Assembly: GCA_964388085.1 (NCBI GenBank)
Contig: CAYLZW010000259.1
Span: 1-8,235 of the forward strand
Reading direction: 5' to 3'
From: CAYLZW01 sp964388085
GTDB lineage: Bacteria; Myxococcota; UBA727; CAYLZW01
DNA: 8,235 nt
Shown: positions 4,875 through 8,235 of the stretch, piece after piece
How positions within the stretch are numbered: the stretch's first letter is position 1
Layout of the letters: each line of letters begins with the position of its first letter
Notes under the pieces: model-generated
Told to the model about the DNA's origin: nothing
The model's input: the letters and a program-made list of their open reading frames with translations, nothing else
The model's database searches: none
Translations under genes and position numbers: made by a program

Positions 4875-6469
4875 ACGCCCCCGTCCCCGCTCCCCTGCCC
4901 GAGGTGGCCGTACAAGCGCCGCCGTCCGGCGCCGCGGCGCCACCGGTCACGCGCCCCGACTTCACCCACAAGCAGGTGCTGACCATCTTCGCCGGTCTCA
5001 TGATCGGCATGCTGCTCTCGTCGCTCGACCAGACCATCGTCGCCACGGCGCTGCCGACCATCGTCGGGGACCTCGGCGGGCTGACGCACCTCTCTTGGGT
5101 CGTGACGTCGTACATGCTGGCCGCCACGGTGACGGCGCCGCTCTACGGCAAGCTGAGCGACCTCTACGGCCGCCGCCTGCTGTTCCAGTCCGCCATCGTC
5201 ATCTTTCTGCTCGGCTCGGTGCTGGCAGGGCTCAGCCAGTCGATGCTGCAGCTCATCGTCTTCCGCGGCGTCCAGGGCGCCGGCGCGGGCGGGCTCATGG
5301 TGCTCTCGCAGGCCATCATCGCCGACGTCGTCTCGCCGCGAGAGCGCGGGCGTTACCAGGGCCTCATCGGCAGCGTGTTCGCGGTCTCGAGCATCGCCGG
5401 CCCGCTGCTCGGCGGCTTCTTCGTCGACCAGCTCTCGTGGCGCTGGGCCTTCTACGTGAACCTGCCCTTCGGCGTCGTCGCGCTCTACGTCACCCAGCGC
5501 GCGCTCAAGCTGCCGCTCGTCCGGCGCGAGCACACGATCGACTGGGCGGGCGCGGCGCTGCTGACGCTCGGCGTCACCTCGCTGCTCCTCGTCGCGGTGT
5601 GGGGCGGCGAGACCTACCCCTGGGCCTCGGCGCCGATCTTCGCGCTCGCCGCCCTCGGCGTGCTCGGCATCGGCGCCTTCCTCCTCGTCGAGGCGCGGGC
5701 GAGCGAGCCCATCCTGCCGCTGTCGCTGTTTCGGGACCGGGTCTTCAGCGTCGGCAGCGCGCTGAACTTCATCGTCGGCGCGGCCATGTTCGGCGCCATC
5801 TTGTTCATGCCGCTCTTCCTGCAGGTCGTGCTCGGCGTCTCCGCCACGCACTCGGGCCTCTTGCTCCTGCCGCTCATGGGCGGCCTGCTCACGAGCTCCA
5901 TCACGTCGGGCCGGCTCATCACGCGCTGGGGTCGTTACAAGGCGTTCCCCATCGCGGGCACCGGCGTGGCGACGATCGGCTACGGCCTGCTCTCGACCAT
6001 GGGCATGACGACGTCCCTGCTCACCTCGAGCGTCTACATGGCCGTGGTCGGCCTCGGCCTCGGCATGGTGATGCCGGTCGTCGTGCTCGCCATCCAGAAC
6101 TCGGTGCGCAGGGAGCACCTCGGCACGGCGACGAGCGCGGCGCAGCTCTTTCGCTCCATCGGCAGCACCATGGGCGTCACGCTGTTCGGCGCCGTCATGA
6201 CGGCCCGGCTCGACACCGCCCTCGTCGAGGCGCTGCCCCCCGGCGTGACGCTCCCCGCCGACCCGAACGCGCTCATGCAGGCGCCCGCCGCCCTGGCGGC
6301 GTTACCGGACGTCATTCAGACCGTGCTGCGCACCGCGCTGTCCGAGAGCATCACGAGCGTGTTCCTGCTCTCGGTGCCGCTCGCGGCCGTCGCGTGCCTC
6401 GTGGCGCTCTTTCTGCCGGAGCTGCCGCTGGCGGACCGTCCTCGCTCCGCGGCTCCCCTGGCGGAGTGA
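4871..6469 (+). CDS. MFS multidrug efflux transporter, DHA2 (EmrB/QacA-like) family, 14 helices
   Basis: The 532-residue inner-membrane protein is a proton-coupled exporter of the 14-helix drug:H+ antiporter 2 type. After a Pro/Ala-rich cytoplasmic N-terminus (1-34) come hallmark motifs. The first-helix motif LDQTIVATALPTIVGDL (52-68) carries the membrane-embedded Asp at 53. Motif A, GKLSDLYGRR, is at 93-102. Motif B, RGVQGAGAGG, at 132-141 carries the transport Arg. Motif C, GPLLGGFFVD, at 177-186 marks exporters and is followed by SWRWAFYVNLPFG. Further helices run to about 515, with a loop at about 445-485 between the last two, and the length matches the family. Start: GAGG at 4863-4866, four bases before the ATG, which overlaps the MarR stop by 4 bases. 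The paired local repressor supports drug or metabolite export. No membrane-fusion (EmrA-like) partner is in the window. Substrate unknown. Confidence 0.95.
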   Translation: MNAPVPAPLPEVAVQAPPSGAAAPPVTRPDFTHKQVLTIFAGLMIGMLLSSLDQTIVATALPTIVGDLGGLTHLSWVVTSYMLAATVTAPLYGKLSDLYGRRLLFQSAIVIFLLGSVLAGLSQSMLQLIVFRGVQGAGAGGLMVLSQAIIADVVSPRERGRYQGLIGSVFAVSSIAGPLLGGFFVDQLSWRWAFYVNLPFGVVALYVTQRALKLPLVRREHTIDWAGAALLTLGVTSLLLVAVWGGETYPWASAPIFALAALGVLGIGAFLLVEARASEPILPLSLFRDRVFSVGSALNFIVGAAMFGAILFMPLFLQVVLGVSATHSGLLLLPLMGGLLTSSITSGRLITRWGRYKAFPIAGTGVATIGYGLLSTMGMTTSLLTSSVYMAVVGLGLGMVMPVVVLAIQNSVRREHLGTATSAAQLFRSIGSTMGVTLFGAVMTARLDTALVEALPPGVTLPADPNALMQAPAALAALPDVIQTVLRTALSESITSVFLLSVPLAAVACLVALFLPELPLADRPRSAAPLAE

Positions 6470-6478
6470 CGAGGCGGC

Positions 6479-8235
<1,757 letters not shown>

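Noticed and set aside
4664..6118. Long minus-strand open frame across the MarR and MFS genes
   Set aside because: Its translation is almost entirely Arg, His, Glu, Asp and Ala. This is the typical antisense shadow of a GC-rich gene, and the plus strand carries unmistakable MarR and MFS proteins.

Overview
The window is a very GC-rich bacterial chromosome segment with tightly packed genes. GC content was judged by eye and not computed. Two things suggest a myxobacterium-like organism (Myxococcota, possibly Polyangiales). One is the secreted-type protein at the right edge, with a Gly/Glu and Asp-Ala-Gly-rich spacer followed by fibrinogen-like and EGF-like modules. The other is the mix of lipid-metabolism genes, small lipoproteins and long secreted proteins. 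This placement is inference; no rRNA or other taxonomic marker is present.

Layout. (1) 1-1689, plus strand: the 3' end of urocanate hydratase (hutU), overlapping by 4 bases a complete imidazolonepropionase (hutI). These are consecutive steps of histidine degradation and form the end of a hut operon. (2) 1693-3347, minus strand: a family III CoA-transferase of the alpha-methylacyl-CoA racemase type, followed by a small four-helix membrane protein whose ATG overlaps the CoA-transferase stop (ATGA). This pair ends 3 bases from the end of hutI, tail to tail. (3) 3348-3481: a 134-base gap with a perfect 10-bp hairpin just downstream of the next gene. (4) 3482-3802, minus strand: a stand-alone SCP2 sterol/lipid-carrier domain protein. 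(5) 3803-3928: a divergent promoter region with a TTGACA-type promoter for the SCP2 gene, a perfect GTTGAC-N6-GTCAAC palindrome, and a -10-like box for the gene on the right. (6) 3929-4324, plus strand: a small putative lipoprotein. (7) 4369-6469, plus strand: an AT-rich 21-bp palindrome, a MarR-family regulator and a 14-helix MFS efflux pump. The regulator and pump overlap by 4 bases, giving a self-contained regulated drug-efflux operon. (8) 6479-8235, minus strand: a large secreted-type protein, 5'-truncated by the window edge. It has two tandem fibrinogen-like GGGWTLV domains separated by a Cys-rich EGF-like linker and preceded by a nine-unit hexanucleotide repeat encoding Gly-Glu. It converges on the efflux pump gene with 9 bases between stops.

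How the genes fit together. The Hut enzymes turn urocanate into formiminoglutamate. The racemase/CoA-transferase and SCP2 proteins plausibly serve branched-chain or sterol-like acyl-CoA metabolism, but they are separated by a candidate terminator, so a shared role is inference. The MarR/MFS pair should act as a ligand-derepressed exporter. I see no CRISPR array, transposon, phage gene, tRNA or rRNA, and no gene-free stretch longer than 134 bases. Nothing here amounts to a clearly new multi-gene system. The most unusual items are the duplicated fibrinogen-like protein, the MarR start embedded next to its operator with no Shine-Dalgarno, and the translationally coupled membrane protein of unknown function.
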